From NCBI RefSeq assembly GCF_014655715.1, contig NZ_BNBM01000011.1, positions 62,001 through 126,000 on the forward strand: 64,000 bases of DNA, written 5' to 3'. The position numbers and the translations under genes were made by a program. The DNA is from Streptomyces lanatus. Its GTDB lineage: Bacteria > Actinomycetota > Actinomycetes > Streptomycetales > Streptomycetaceae. Below the pieces are notes generated by a model. The model was not told the origin of the DNA and did no database searches. It saw nothing but the letters and a program-made list of their open reading frames with translations. Below are positions 18,260-27,553 of this stretch, piece by piece; position 1 is the first letter of the stretch; every line of letters starts with the position of its first letter.

Positions 18260-20671
18260 ATGTCGTTTGAGCCGCATGCGTCGCATGAGCCCCACGAGTC
18301 GTGTGAATCCCCTGAGCCCCACAGGGTCTCCCGAAGAGTGACCTTGAAGGCCGCAGCCGTCGGTGTCGGAGCGCTCGCCCTGGGAGCCGGTGCCACGGAG
18401 GCCGTCGCCGCTGATTCATCCGATGTATCGGGTGGGTCGTCGGTGCTCTGGTACGCCACCCCGGCCGCCGACTGGGAGCGCGAGGCCCTGCCTATCGGCA
18501 ACGGCGCCCTCGGCGCCATGGTGTTCGGCACCCTCGCCTCCGAACGGCTCCAGTTCAACGAGAAGACCCTCTGGACCGGCGGCCCCGGCTCCACCCAGGG
18601 CTACGACCACGGCAACTGGCGCGCACCCCGCCCCGACGCGATCACCGCCGTACAGGACGACCTCGACGCGCACACCACCCTCGACCCGGAAGCGGTGGCC
18701 GACCGGCTCGGCCAGCCGAGGGTCGGCTACGGCGCCCATCAGACCTTCGGCGACCTCCACCTCGACCTGCCCGACGCGCCGACGACGCCCCCGGCGGACT
18801 ACCGCCGTGAACTCGACCTCGACAACGCCGTCGCCTCCGTCGTCTACACCCACCAAGGCGTCCGCCACCAAAGGGACTTCTTCGCCTCCCACCCCGACGG
18901 CGTGATCGTCGGACGGCTCACCGCCGACCGGCCCGGCAGCGTCACCTTCACCCTGCGCCACACCTCGCCCCGCACCGACTTCACCGCCACAGCCACCGCC
19001 GGCACCCTGACCGTGCGAGGCGCGCTCGCCGACAACGGCCTCCGTTTCGAGGCCCAGGTCCGGGTCCGCGCCCAGGGCGGCACCGTGACCTCGGGCGTCG
19101 ACGGCACCATCAGCGTGACCGGCGCCGACAGCGCCTGGTTCGTCCTGTCCGCCGGGACGGACTACGCCGACACCTACCCGGACTACCGAGGCCCGGACCC
19201 GCACACCGCCGTCAGCCGCGCCCTGCGAGAAGCGGGCGACCGATACCAGTCCCTGCTGGTCAGACACGTCCGCGACCACCGAGCCCTCTTCGGCCGCGTG
19301 CGCCTCGACATCGGCCAGTCACTCCCCGCGGACGTCCCCACCGACCGCCTCCTGGCCTCGTACACCGGCGGGACCAGCGCGGCCGACCGCGCCCTGGAAG
19401 CCCTCTACTTCCAGTACGGCCGCTACCTGCTCATCGCCTCCTCGCGCCCCGGCTCCCTGCCCGCCAACCTCCAGGGCGTCTGGAACAACAGCACCACACC
19501 CCCGTGGTCGGCGGACTACCACACCAACATCAACATCCAGATGAACTACTGGCCCGCCGAGGCCGCGAACCTCGCCGAGACGACGGTGCCCTACGACCGT
19601 TTCGTCGAGGCCCTCCGTGCGCCGGGACGCCGGACGGCACAGGAGATGTTCGGCTCGCGCGGCTGGGTCGTGCACAACGAGACCAATCCCTACGGATTCA
19701 CCGGCGTGCACGACTGGGCGACCGCCTTCTGGTTCCCCGAGGCCGCGGCCTGGCTCACCCAGCAGATGTACGAGCACTACAGATTCGGTGGCTCCACCGA
19801 CTATCTGCGCTCCACCGCGTACCCCGTGATGAAGGAGGCCACCGAGTTCTGGCTCGACAACCTGCGCACCGACCCGCGCGACGGCACCCTCGTCGTCACC
19901 CCCAGCTACTCACCCGAGCACGGCGACTTCACCGCCGGCGCCGCCATGTCGCAGCAGATCGTCCACGACCTGCTCACCAACACCCTCGAAGCGTCCCGGA
20001 TCCTGGGCGACACACCCGACTTCCGCCACCGAGTCGAGGAGGCGCTGGCACGGCTCGACCCCGGCCTGCGCATCGGATCGTGGGGCCAACTCCAGGAATG
20101 GAAGGCCGACTTGGACGACGCCGCCGACACCCACCGGCATGTCTCGCACCTGTTCGCCCTGCACCCCGGGCGGCAGATCGAACCCGGCAGCCGCTGGGCC
20201 GAGGCAGCCAAGGTCTCCCTGACCGCACGCGGCGACGGCGGCACCGGCTGGTCCAAGGCCTGGAAGATCAACTTCTGGGCGAGGTTGCACGACGGCGACC
20301 ACGCCCACAAGATGCTCGGCGAACAGCTCAAGTCCTCCACCCTGCCCAACCTCTGGGACACCCACCCGCCGTTCCAGATCGACGGCAACTTCGGCGCCAC
20401 CTCGGGCATTGTGGAGATGCTTCTGCAGAGCCAGCACGACATCATCGAGGTATTGCCCGCCCTACCCGCCGCTTGGCCGACCGGCTCGGTGCACGGCCTG
20501 CGCGCCCGCGGCGGCGCCACGCTCGACGTCGACTGGGCGGACGGACGGGTCACCCGCATCGCCCTGAGGGCGACCCGAACCCGTGAACTCACCCTTCGGA
20601 GCGACCTGTTCGAGGGCGGGCGACTGACGCTCAGAGCGGTCGCCGGGCGCCGCTACGTCTGGGGGACGTAG
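18260..20671 (+). CDS. Secreted GH95 alpha-L-fucosidase
   Basis: This 803-residue enzyme carries a Tat-type signal (SRRVTLKAAAVG near residue 23, then an Ala-rich hydrophobic run), so it is exported folded. An unusual His/Glu/Ser-rich lead (repeats of EPH and ESPEP) precedes it. The mature part follows GH95 order: ALPIGNGALGAMVFG and FNEKTLWTGGPGS at the N-terminus, then an (alpha/alpha)6 barrel with INIQMNYWPAE, GVHDWATAFW and YSPEHG, and the C-terminal FQIDGNFGATSGI Asp motif. GH95 enzymes remove alpha-1,2-linked fucose or galactose by inversion. It is convergent with the amidase gene and overlaps it by 19 bases. Confidence 0.9.
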   Translation: MSFEPHASHEPHESCESPEPHRVSRRVTLKAAAVGVGALALGAGATEAVAADSSDVSGGSSVLWYATPAADWEREALPIGNGALGAMVFGTLASERLQFNEKTLWTGGPGSTQGYDHGNWRAPRPDAITAVQDDLDAHTTLDPEAVADRLGQPRVGYGAHQTFGDLHLDLPDAPTTPPADYRRELDLDNAVASVVYTHQGVRHQRDFFASHPDGVIVGRLTADRPGSVTFTLRHTSPRTDFTATATAGTLTVRGALADNGLRFEAQVRVRAQGGTVTSGVDGTISVTGADSAWFVLSAGTDYADTYPDYRGPDPHTAVSRALREAGDRYQSLLVRHVRDHRALFGRVRLDIGQSLPADVPTDRLLASYTGGTSAADRALEALYFQYGRYLLIASSRPGSLPANLQGVWNNSTTPPWSADYHTNINIQMNYWPAEAANLAETTVPYDRFVEALRAPGRRTAQEMFGSRGWVVHNETNPYGFTGVHDWATAFWFPEAAAWLTQQMYEHYRFGGSTDYLRSTAYPVMKEATEFWLDNLRTDPRDGTLVVTPSYSPEHGDFTAGAAMSQQIVHDLLTNTLEASRILGDTPDFRHRVEEALARLDPGLRIGSWGQLQEWKADLDDAADTHRHVSHLFALHPGRQIEPGSRWAEAAKVSLTARGDGGTGWSKAWKINFWARLHDGDHAHKMLGEQLKSSTLPNLWDTHPPFQIDGNFGATSGIVEMLLQSQHDIIEVLPALPAAWPTGSVHGLRARGGATLDVDWADGRVTRIALRATRTRELTLRSDLFEGGRLTLRAVAGRRYVWGT

Positions 20672-22593
20672 GTGCCCGAAGGCACCACCCGCACATCCGC
20701 CGCCCGCACATACCCCACCCGGTGACCGAACTGGATCTCGTAGTACTGATCCTTGCCGGTCACCACCTGGTGCGAGGCCTCGTCGAAGTCCACCGCGTAG
20801 TAGTACTCGCCCGGCATCTTGCCGCCGACCACATACTGCTGGCCGGCCGGCAAGGTGTACGGCAGCTCCGACACCGTCTGGACCGGGACGTCCGCCGGAT
20901 AGGCGGAGGCCTCGGGGTAGGGGCGCCCGTACACCGGGACGCTCGTCAGGCCCTCCCTCGGCATCACCACCGGCCCGGCCGCGTGCACCGCGGTCGGGTT
21001 CGACCTCGGGTTCCTGAACCACGCCTTCTCGCCCCGGAACCAGATCGCCGTCCAGTCGCCCTCCCGCCCTGCGACCGCGTACTGCTGTCCGGTCGAGACC
21101 CGCGAGGACAGGTCGTTCACGCCCTTGGTGGGGGTGGAGCCCAGACCGATGTCCTTGAGCAGCGGATACGACTCACCGGGCCCGGAGTACAGCCGCACCG
21201 CGCTCGAACCGTGGTCCGCGCAGGGCTCGCCCGCGGTGACACAGCCGGTGTACTCCGGCCGATTGGTGGCGTAGTCGGGGCGGATCGTCACCAGGCCGCC
21301 GTACGGACCCGCGGTGGGCACGATGGGGCGGCCGAGCAGTTCGAAGTAGTGCCGCCAGTCCCAGTACGGGCCCGGGTCGGTGTGCATACCGCTGATCGTC
21401 GACGTGGTCGCACCCGGCACGGTGTCATGGCCGAGGATGTGCTGCCGGTCCAGCGGGATGCCGTACCGCTTGGAGAGGTAGGACACCAGGCGGGCCGAGG
21501 AGCGGTACATCGCCTCCGTGTACCAGGCGTCCGGCCGGGCCAGGAAGCCCTCGTGCTCCAGACCGATCGACTTGGCGTTGATGGCCCAGTTGCCCGCGTG
21601 CCAGGCCACATCCTTGGCCTTCACATGCTGGGCGATATGCCCATCCGTGGAGCGCAGTGTGTATTGCCAGGACACATAGGTGGGGTCCTGCACCATATTG
21701 AGGACGCCCTCCCAGGCGCCCTCCGTGTCATGGATGACGATGTACTCGATGCGCTGGGAGGCCGGACGGTCGCCCAGGTCGTGGTTGCCGTAGTCGTCCT
21801 CCCCGAACTCCTCGTACGGTGCCGGGACCCACTCGCAGGACACCGTCGGCGGGCACTCGGTCTCCGTGGTGTCGAGCGTGCGCAGCCCCGCCCGCCGCAA
21901 CTGCCCGGCGTCGGGCGACAACCGCGGCTGGGCGGCCAGCGCCACCAGCTGGCCCGAGTCCGTCTCCCGCTCCTGCCCGGTGCGCAGCACGTCATAGACG
22001 TCGTTCGCGTACGCCGTGGCCGTCGCGGTGTCATCGGCGCCGGAGAAGCGGGCCACCGCGCCGTACCAGTCCGCCGGGTCGGAGCTGAGCGGTCCGCCCA
22101 GCTCCTTCTGCGCGGCGGCGAGCAGCGCGGCGCCGCCGGCCACATTGGCGGCCGGATCCGTACGCAGCTCCTTCGGGCTCAGCCCGGTCAGTTCGGCCGC
22201 CTTCGGGAGCGTCCTGAGGCGGGCCGGGATCTTGGTGGACTTCGGCGGTTTCGTCTCGGGGGTGAGGGCCGGGCGGGCACTGTCGCCGCGGGCGTCCTCC
22301 GTGCCGTCGCCGTGGTGGGTCGCGGTCGCGGACTCGGCGAGGGCGGTGCGGGCGTCGGTGAGATGCATCGGGCCGTAGCCGCCGGTCACGCTGGGCGCCC
22401 CGGCGTGCGCGTCCCAGCGGGACTGCAGATAGGAGACACCGAGCAGGACGCTCTGCGGCACGTGGTACTCGGCGGCGGCGGAGGTGAAGGCCGACTGCAG
22501 GCCGTGCTCCGAGCGCCGGGCGTCGGACGGGGCCGCGCCGAGCAGGGGGAACAGCAGGGTCGCAGCGGCCAGGGCGGTGACGGATCCTCGCAA
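20653..22593 (-). CDS. Secreted N-acetylmuramoyl-L-alanine amidase (Amidase_2)
   Basis: This protein of about 646 residues most likely starts at a TTG (22593) placed five bases after AGGAGG, which gives a clean signal peptide; a TTG 28 codons upstream lacks such a site. Residues 25-165 resemble a transglycosylase-like helical domain (EYHVPQSVLLGVSYLQSRW), with Gln57 where active enzymes have Glu. The zinc amidase domain (about 280-420) holds His288 in IHDTEG, His332, His389 in GHDTVPG and His404. The C-terminal 200 residues are SH3-like repeats (ADHGSSAVRLYSGPG and later). It should cut peptidoglycan amide bonds outside the cell. Confidence 0.85.
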   Translation of the reverse strand: MRGSVTALAAATLLFPLLGAAPSDARRSEHGLQSAFTSAAAEYHVPQSVLLGVSYLQSRWDAHAGAPSVTGGYGPMHLTDARTALAESATATHHGDGTEDARGDSARPALTPETKPPKSTKIPARLRTLPKAAELTGLSPKELRTDPAANVAGGAALLAAAQKELGGPLSSDPADWYGAVARFSGADDTATATAYANDVYDVLRTGQERETDSGQLVALAAQPRLSPDAGQLRRAGLRTLDTTETECPPTVSCEWVPAPYEEFGEDDYGNHDLGDRPASQRIEYIVIHDTEGAWEGVLNMVQDPTYVSWQYTLRSTDGHIAQHVKAKDVAWHAGNWAINAKSIGLEHEGFLARPDAWYTEAMYRSSARLVSYLSKRYGIPLDRQHILGHDTVPGATTSTISGMHTDPGPYWDWRHYFELLGRPIVPTAGPYGGLVTIRPDYATNRPEYTGCVTAGEPCADHGSSAVRLYSGPGESYPLLKDIGLGSTPTKGVNDLSSRVSTGQQYAVAGREGDWTAIWFRGEKAWFRNPRSNPTAVHAAGPVVMPREGLTSVPVYGRPYPEASAYPADVPVQTVSELPYTLPAGQQYVVGGKMPGEYYYAVDFDEASHQVVTGKDQYYEIQFGHRVGYVRAADVRVVPSGTYVPQT

Positions 22594-22825
22594 AGCAGCC
22601 TCCTGGGACGGTCGGGCGCGCTGAGCCGTACGGGCCGGGTGTGGGTCTGTGGTACCCGCTGTCCGACGATCCGTCAATCATGCCAAGAGGCGGGAGAATT
22701 GCCTTGTCAACGAGGCCTCCCGGGTGTTTCCGCTACGCCGACCGGGTGTTCGGCCGTCCGGCCGGGCATACGAAAGTCCGCGGTCCGCCGCTGTCTCCAG
22801 GGCGTACCGCGGACCATCGTCCCCG

Positions 22826-23968
22826 TCAGCGAGTGCCGACCGCCGCACGCACGGCCCGCCGGGCCAGCTGGCAGTCGTCGTGCAGCCGCCTCAACAGCAG
22901 CCGCTGTTCCTCGCCGGACGGCGCAGCACCCGGGTGGGCCACTCCCGATGCCGCCGGGGTCGAGTCGTGCATCGAACGCTGCACGGCCGTCTCATACGTA
23001 CGGATCTCGCGGGTCAGCACCAGCATCAGGTTCACCAGGAACGCGTCCCGGGAAGCCGGACCCGCCGACTGCGCGATCTGGCTGATCTGCCGTCGGGCCA
23101 CCGGTGCGTCCCCGAGCACCGACCACAGCGTGGCCAGGTCGTAGCCCGGCAGGTACCAGCCCGCGTGCTCCCAGTCCACCAGCACTGGACCGGCCGGTGA
23201 GAGCAGGATGTTCGACAGCAGCGCGTCGCCGTGGCAGAACTGGCCCATGCCCTGCCGGCCCGCGCCCGCCGCGATGCCGTGCAGCAGCTTCTGCAGATCG
23301 CCCATGTCCCGGTCGGTGAGCAGACCCAGCTCGTGGTACCGGGAGATCTTGGACGCGTACTCGAGCGGAGCGTCGAACGTGCCCGCCGGCGGCCGCCAGG
23401 CGTTGAGCCGGCAGATCGCGCCGAGTGCCGCCCTGATGTCCGCACGCGGCGGTACCTCTGCCGGGTGCCGCTGAAGGGCCGCCACTCGTCCCGGCATCCG
23501 CTCGATGACGAGGGTGCAGTTGTCCGGATCCGCCGCGATCAGTCTCGGCACACGCACCGGGGGGCGGTGCCGGACGAACGCGCGGTATGCCGCTATCTCG
23601 TGCCGGATCCGCTCGGCCCAGGCCGGCGAGTGGTCAAGTAAACACTTGGCGACGGCCGTGCTGCGCCCGGTCGTGCCGACCAGGAGTACGGACCGCCCGC
23701 TGCGGCGCAGCACCTGGACCGGCGCGAACTCCGGGCAGATCCGGTGCACCGACGCGATCGCCGAACGCAGCTGGGCGCCCTGGGGGCCGGACAAGTCGAG
23801 TCTCCCGCTGAGCGGTTGGGTGCCGAGCCCCGCGGCGCGCGGCGGCCGGCCCGCACCGAGCACGGGGGCGGGTGCCGACCGGGCGGGGGCGAGATAGGGG
23901 CCGCTGCCCGCCGGGCGGGCACGCAGCGACCGGGGCGGTGCGGACACGGAGGACGATGCTGCGTACAT
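22826..23968 (-). CDS. Aminoglycoside-phosphotransferase-family kinase
   Basis: This 380-residue protein has a poorly ordered Ala/Pro/Arg-rich N-terminus of about 60 residues and then a small-molecule kinase fold. The catalytic loop is CHGDALLSN with Asp248 and Asn253, and the metal Asp is Asp265 in VDWEHAG. The nucleotide Lys is likely Lys108 in VAKCL. Substrates in this family range from antibiotics to sugars and choline, and nothing here selects one. It is divergent from the nsdB-like gene (244 bases between), so the two could share regulation. Confidence 0.78.
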   Translation of the reverse strand: MYAASSSVSAPPRSLRARPAGSGPYLAPARSAPAPVLGAGRPPRAAGLGTQPLSGRLDLSGPQGAQLRSAIASVHRICPEFAPVQVLRRSGRSVLLVGTTGRSTAVAKCLLDHSPAWAERIRHEIAAYRAFVRHRPPVRVPRLIAADPDNCTLVIERMPGRVAALQRHPAEVPPRADIRAALGAICRLNAWRPPAGTFDAPLEYASKISRYHELGLLTDRDMGDLQKLLHGIAAGAGRQGMGQFCHGDALLSNILLSPAGPVLVDWEHAGWYLPGYDLATLWSVLGDAPVARRQISQIAQSAGPASRDAFLVNLMLVLTREIRTYETAVQRSMHDSTPAASGVAHPGAAPSGEEQRLLLRRLHDDCQLARRAVRAAVGTR

Positions 23969-24130
23969 GGGAGAAACAGATCCCTTCGTGTGCCTGCGAA
24001 GTCAAAGCGCTGCCCGATCCGGCCGCCCGGGTGCACCCTGGGGAATGCTCCCTCGTACTCAAAAGGCGACCGGGTCGGGGTGGCGCGTTCCTACCTGACA
24101 CCCGATGCGCAGTGGCACACCATCTGGCGG

Positions 24131-24150
24131 ACCCTGGCGAACCCTGGCGA
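24131..24150. repeat. Perfect 10-base tandem direct repeat upstream of nsdB-like gene
   Basis: ACCCTGGCGA occurs twice head to tail, about 60-80 bases before the GTG start. One helical turn of spacing suits side-by-side binding of a regulator. The rest of the 23969-24212 gap shows only a possible -10 TACTGT at 24178. Confidence 0.5.
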
Positions 24151-24212
24151 ATAGTCCCGAGGCAACTCTCCCGGGGCTACTGTCAACTCAGCCGAGAACC
24201 TGGGGGCTTGAC

Positions 24213-25706
24213 GTGAGCGGAGAACCCAACACCCGCCTATCGGACCTGTTCGGCCTGGCCGGCTGGTCCAAGGGCGAGCTCGCGAGGCTGGTCAACCGGC
24301 AGGCGGCGGCCATGGGCCACCCCCAGCTGGCGACCGACACCTCGCGGGTGCGGCGGTGGATCGACATGGGAGAGATCCCGCGCGATCCGGTGCCGCGGGT
24401 GCTGGCAGCTCTGTTCACCGAGCGTCTCGGCCGTGTCGTGACCATTGAGGACCTAGGTCTGGTCCGGCACGGGCGTGGTGGGAAGCGGCAGGACCCCGGG
24501 AGTGTGGAGCATCCCGATGGTGTGCCGTGGGCGCCCGAACGGACCGCCGCGGTCCTCACCGAATTCACGGGAATGGACCTCATGCTCAACCGACGCGGCT
24601 TGGTGGGCGCGGGTGCCGCGCTCGCCGCGGGATCCGCACTCAGCAGCGCCATGCACGACTGGCTGCACTCCGACCCGGCCCTCAAGGCCGATGCCCCCCA
24701 GTTCGACGACCCCCTGCATGCCGACCCCGCCGGTTTCGACCGGTACGAGGCGGCCCCGATCGGGTCGCAGGAGATCGAGGAACTGGAGCGCTCGGTAGAG
24801 GTGTTCCGGGCCTGGGACGCGGCCCGCGGCGGCGGGTTGCAACGCAAGGCAGTCGTGGGCCAGCTCAACGAGGTGGGCGGCATGCTCGCCTACCGACACC
24901 CCGAACATCTCCAGCGGCGCCTGTGGGGCGTCGCCGCCAACCTCGCCGTCCTCGCGGGCTGGATGTCGCATGACGTCGGCCTCGAACCCACGGCCCAGAA
25001 GTACTTCGTCATCGCCGCCCATGCGGCCCGAGAGGGCGGCGACCGGCCCCGTGCGTCGGAGGCGCTCTCCCGAGCGGCTCGCCAGATGGTGCACCTGGGC
25101 CGGCCCGACGACGCACTCGACCTGATGAAACTCGCCCATTCCGGCTCCGGCGAGGAGGTGCTGCCGCGCACCAGGGCCATGTTCCACACCATCGAGGCGT
25201 GGGCGCAGGCATCCAAGGGCAAGGGCCAGGCCATGCGCCGAACCCTCGGGCAGGCGGAGGACCTGTTCGTCTCCGACAGGGGCGATGTGCCGCCGCCGAG
25301 CTGGATGCAGCTGTTCAACGAGGCGGATCTGTACGGCATGCAGGCCCTGTCCTACCGGACCCTGGCGGAGTACGAGCCGGGCGCGGCGGCACACGCCCAG
25401 CACTACGCCGAGAAGGCCCTGGCGCTCCGCGTCGACGCACAGGAACGCTCAAGGATCTTCGACAACCTGTCCATGGCGTCCGCCTGCTTCATCGCGGACG
25501 ACCCCGAACAGGCCGACCGCTACGCACGGCTGGCCCTGATGTCCATGGGTTCCAACTCGTCCGGCCGCACCTGGGACCGGCTCCGGCAGATGTACCGGCT
25601 CACCGCCGAGTACGCCAGTTACCCGAGGATCCATGAGCTGCGGGAGGAGATCCGGTTGGCGCTGCCCAGGGTGAAGAAGCCCGGTGGCGGCAGCGCGCAG
25701 GCATAG
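24213..25706 (+). CDS. nsdB: NsdA/NsdB-type TPR regulator, negative regulator of differentiation
   Basis: This 497-residue cytoplasmic protein begins at a GTG. Residues 1-95 look like a DNA-binding region (LSDLFGLAGWSKGELARLVN then TSRVRRWIDMGEIPRD). A hinge with NRRGLVGAGAALAAG is followed by TPR-like helical repeats from about 190 to 480 (LNEVGGMLAYRHP, HAAREGGDRPRASEALSRAA, ARLALMSMGSNSSGRTWDRL). NsdA and NsdB of S. coelicolor share this layout, and their loss raises antibiotic output or sporulation. The choice of nsdB over nsdA rests on my memory that nsdB lies near chpB, as this gene does. A perfect tandem repeat sits in its promoter region. Confidence 0.78.
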   Translation: MSGEPNTRLSDLFGLAGWSKGELARLVNRQAAAMGHPQLATDTSRVRRWIDMGEIPRDPVPRVLAALFTERLGRVVTIEDLGLVRHGRGGKRQDPGSVEHPDGVPWAPERTAAVLTEFTGMDLMLNRRGLVGAGAALAAGSALSSAMHDWLHSDPALKADAPQFDDPLHADPAGFDRYEAAPIGSQEIEELERSVEVFRAWDAARGGGLQRKAVVGQLNEVGGMLAYRHPEHLQRRLWGVAANLAVLAGWMSHDVGLEPTAQKYFVIAAHAAREGGDRPRASEALSRAARQMVHLGRPDDALDLMKLAHSGSGEEVLPRTRAMFHTIEAWAQASKGKGQAMRRTLGQAEDLFVSDRGDVPPPSWMQLFNEADLYGMQALSYRTLAEYEPGAAAHAQHYAEKALALRVDAQERSRIFDNLSMASACFIADDPEQADRYARLALMSMGSNSSGRTWDRLRQMYRLTAEYASYPRIHELREEIRLALPRVKKPGGGSAQA

Positions 25707-25739
25707 GGGGCCTGCGCGCCCGGTCGAACCTCTCGGGTG

Positions 25740-27122
25740 CTAGGACGTCACCCTTGCCATCAGCACGCAGGCGTCGTCCTCGCGCTCACTCGCACCGAAC
25801 TCGTCCACGACCAGCTGTACACAGTCCTGTGCCGTGCCCGCCTCGCCGAGGCGGGGGCCCAGGGCGAGGATGAGGTTCACGGAGTCCGCTCCGCTGTGCC
25901 CCGGCACCAGTCCGTCGGTGTGCAGCAGCAGCAGGTCGCCCACCTCGAGGGTCTCCTCCGCCTGTGCGTACACGGCCCCCGAGGTGGCTCCGAGCAGGAC
26001 GCCGTCCGGCGCGTTCAGCCTGCGCCCCGTCCCGTCGCGGAACAGCAGCGGGGCGGGGTGTCCGGCCCGCGCCCAGCTGAGGGTGCGGGTGTCGGGGCGG
26101 TAGCGACAGCAGACGGCGCTGCCGAGGGCCGGCTGGACGGTGGCGTCGAGTAACTGGTTGAGCCAGGACATCAGTTGCCCCGGCTGGGTGCCGGCCATCG
26201 CCATGCCGCGTACGGCGCCCAGCAGGGTCGCCATGCCGGATGCCACGGCGACTCCGTGGCCGGTGAGGTCGCCGACGCTCAACAGCGTCTCGCCGTCGGC
26301 CAGTTCGAGCGCGTCGTACCAGTCGCCGCCGATCAGCGCGCTCGTCGACGAGGGGAGGTGGTGGGCCGCCAGGTCCAGAGTCTCGGGGCCCCGGTGCGGG
26401 AGCCGCAGGGAGCCACGCCACGGCGGCAGCACGGCCTCCTGCAGCTCGACCGCGAGCCGGTGCTCGGTCTGCGCCCGGTGCCGGTCGCGCTGGAGCGAGT
26501 CACGGGTCTCGCTCACGGCGCGCTGACTCCGGCGCAGTTCACTGACGTCCCGCAGCACGGCCCACATCGAGGCGGTGCTGCCGTCGGCGTCGAGCACGGG
26601 TTCGCCCATCATGTGCACCGTACGGACCTCGCCGTCCGGCCGTACGATCCGGAACTCGCCGTCGATGGGCTTGGCGTCGACCAGGCAGTCGGTGACCATC
26701 GCCGTCAGCTTCGGCCGGTCCTCGTCGAGCACCACGGAGGGCAGCTCGTCGAGGGTGAGCGGTGCCGTCGCGGGGTCGCGCCCCAGGATCTGGTAGAGCT
26801 CGCCGGACCAACCGGCCTCGTCCGTGAGGAGGTTCCACTCCGCGCTGCCGACCCGGCTGAGCAGTGAGTCGCTCCGGGGCGCGGGTGCCGGCCCGTCGCG
26901 CAGCTGCCCGAGGTGCTCGTCGAGGTCGTTCAGCTGGTGCAGCGCGAGGTCGTACAGCGCCCGCTGCCACCGCTCCCGCGGATCCGAACCGTCGCTCCGG
27001 GCGTCCCGGCGTACGGCGTCGACGTCGCCCTTGAGGCGTCGCGTCTGCGATATGAGCGCATCGACCGAGCCGCGTCCGGGCGGCTGAGCGGCGGGGTGGT
27101 CCGCAGAGAGATGGGGCGGCAT
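25740..27122 (-). CDS. PAS domain PP2C/SpoIIE-type phosphatase
   Basis: This 460-residue soluble protein has an N-terminal helical region (residues 20-80), a PAS/PAC domain (about 90-200; FRIVRPDGEVRTVH and WAVLRDVSELRRSQ), a short coiled linker with ELQEAVLPP, and a SpoIIE phosphatase domain (about 250-458). Metal-binding aspartates appear at Asp267 in GGDWYD, Asp285 in VGDLTGHG and in the C-terminal REDDACVL. Such proteins dephosphorylate anti-anti-sigma factors in response to a signal sensed by PAS. The nearest anti-sigma-like ATPase is far off at 57644, so the target is unknown. Confidence 0.88.
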   Translation of the reverse strand: MPPHLSADHPAAQPPGRGSVDALISQTRRLKGDVDAVRRDARSDGSDPRERWQRALYDLALHQLNDLDEHLGQLRDGPAPAPRSDSLLSRVGSAEWNLLTDEAGWSGELYQILGRDPATAPLTLDELPSVVLDEDRPKLTAMVTDCLVDAKPIDGEFRIVRPDGEVRTVHMMGEPVLDADGSTASMWAVLRDVSELRRSQRAVSETRDSLQRDRHRAQTEHRLAVELQEAVLPPWRGSLRLPHRGPETLDLAAHHLPSSTSALIGGDWYDALELADGETLLSVGDLTGHGVAVASGMATLLGAVRGMAMAGTQPGQLMSWLNQLLDATVQPALGSAVCCRYRPDTRTLSWARAGHPAPLLFRDGTGRRLNAPDGVLLGATSGAVYAQAEETLEVGDLLLLHTDGLVPGHSGADSVNLILALGPRLGEAGTAQDCVQLVVDEFGASEREDDACVLMARVTS

Positions 27123-27553
27123 GACGCACTCCGAGGCGGGGACGGTACGACCAAGGCTGACGGAAGGACCGTTACGACTGTTGCACAGCCCGCGACGCCC
27201 TGTAAGGGATTTGGCAACACCCGATTCGGTGGTGCGCCCGGCATATGCCAGAGTCTCCTCAAAGGGCTCGTGTGGTGCGAACGGCGTACGTCGCCGACGG
27301 GGTCAAGTCGTAGGTGGCGTACGGGATTTGATGGGTCTGTGGGGCGATCGTACGGCCCTCATGCGCATGTTCGACGGCCGCATGTTCAAGGTGTGGAGCG
27401 GCGGTGGCCGTGGGTTGTCCGGGCCCCGTCATGGGGAGTGACGCAGCTCACAAAATTCATGTGCCTCTCGGTGTAATGCGAAGGGCGTCTGCGGAGTCGT
27501 AAAAGCACAGCGGCAAAAACCGTCCGACCGCCGACCCGCAGGGGAGACCGCCC
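27123..27553. other. 431-base divergent noncoding region (phosphatase / SsgA-like)
   Basis: This is the longest gene-free gap in the left half. It must hold promoters for the phosphatase and for the SsgA-like gene. I see a Crp-like palindrome at 27437-27452 but no convincing -35/-10 pair, RNA gene or open frame with family support. Confidence 0.6.
27437..27452. promoter_or_regulatory. Crp-like palindrome upstream of SsgA-family gene
   Basis: AGTGA-CGCAGC-TCACA matches the classical Crp site TGTGA-N6-TCACA at nine of ten fixed positions. It is 102 bases upstream of the SsgA-like ATG. Streptomyces Crp controls germination and antibiotic genes. Confidence 0.45.
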
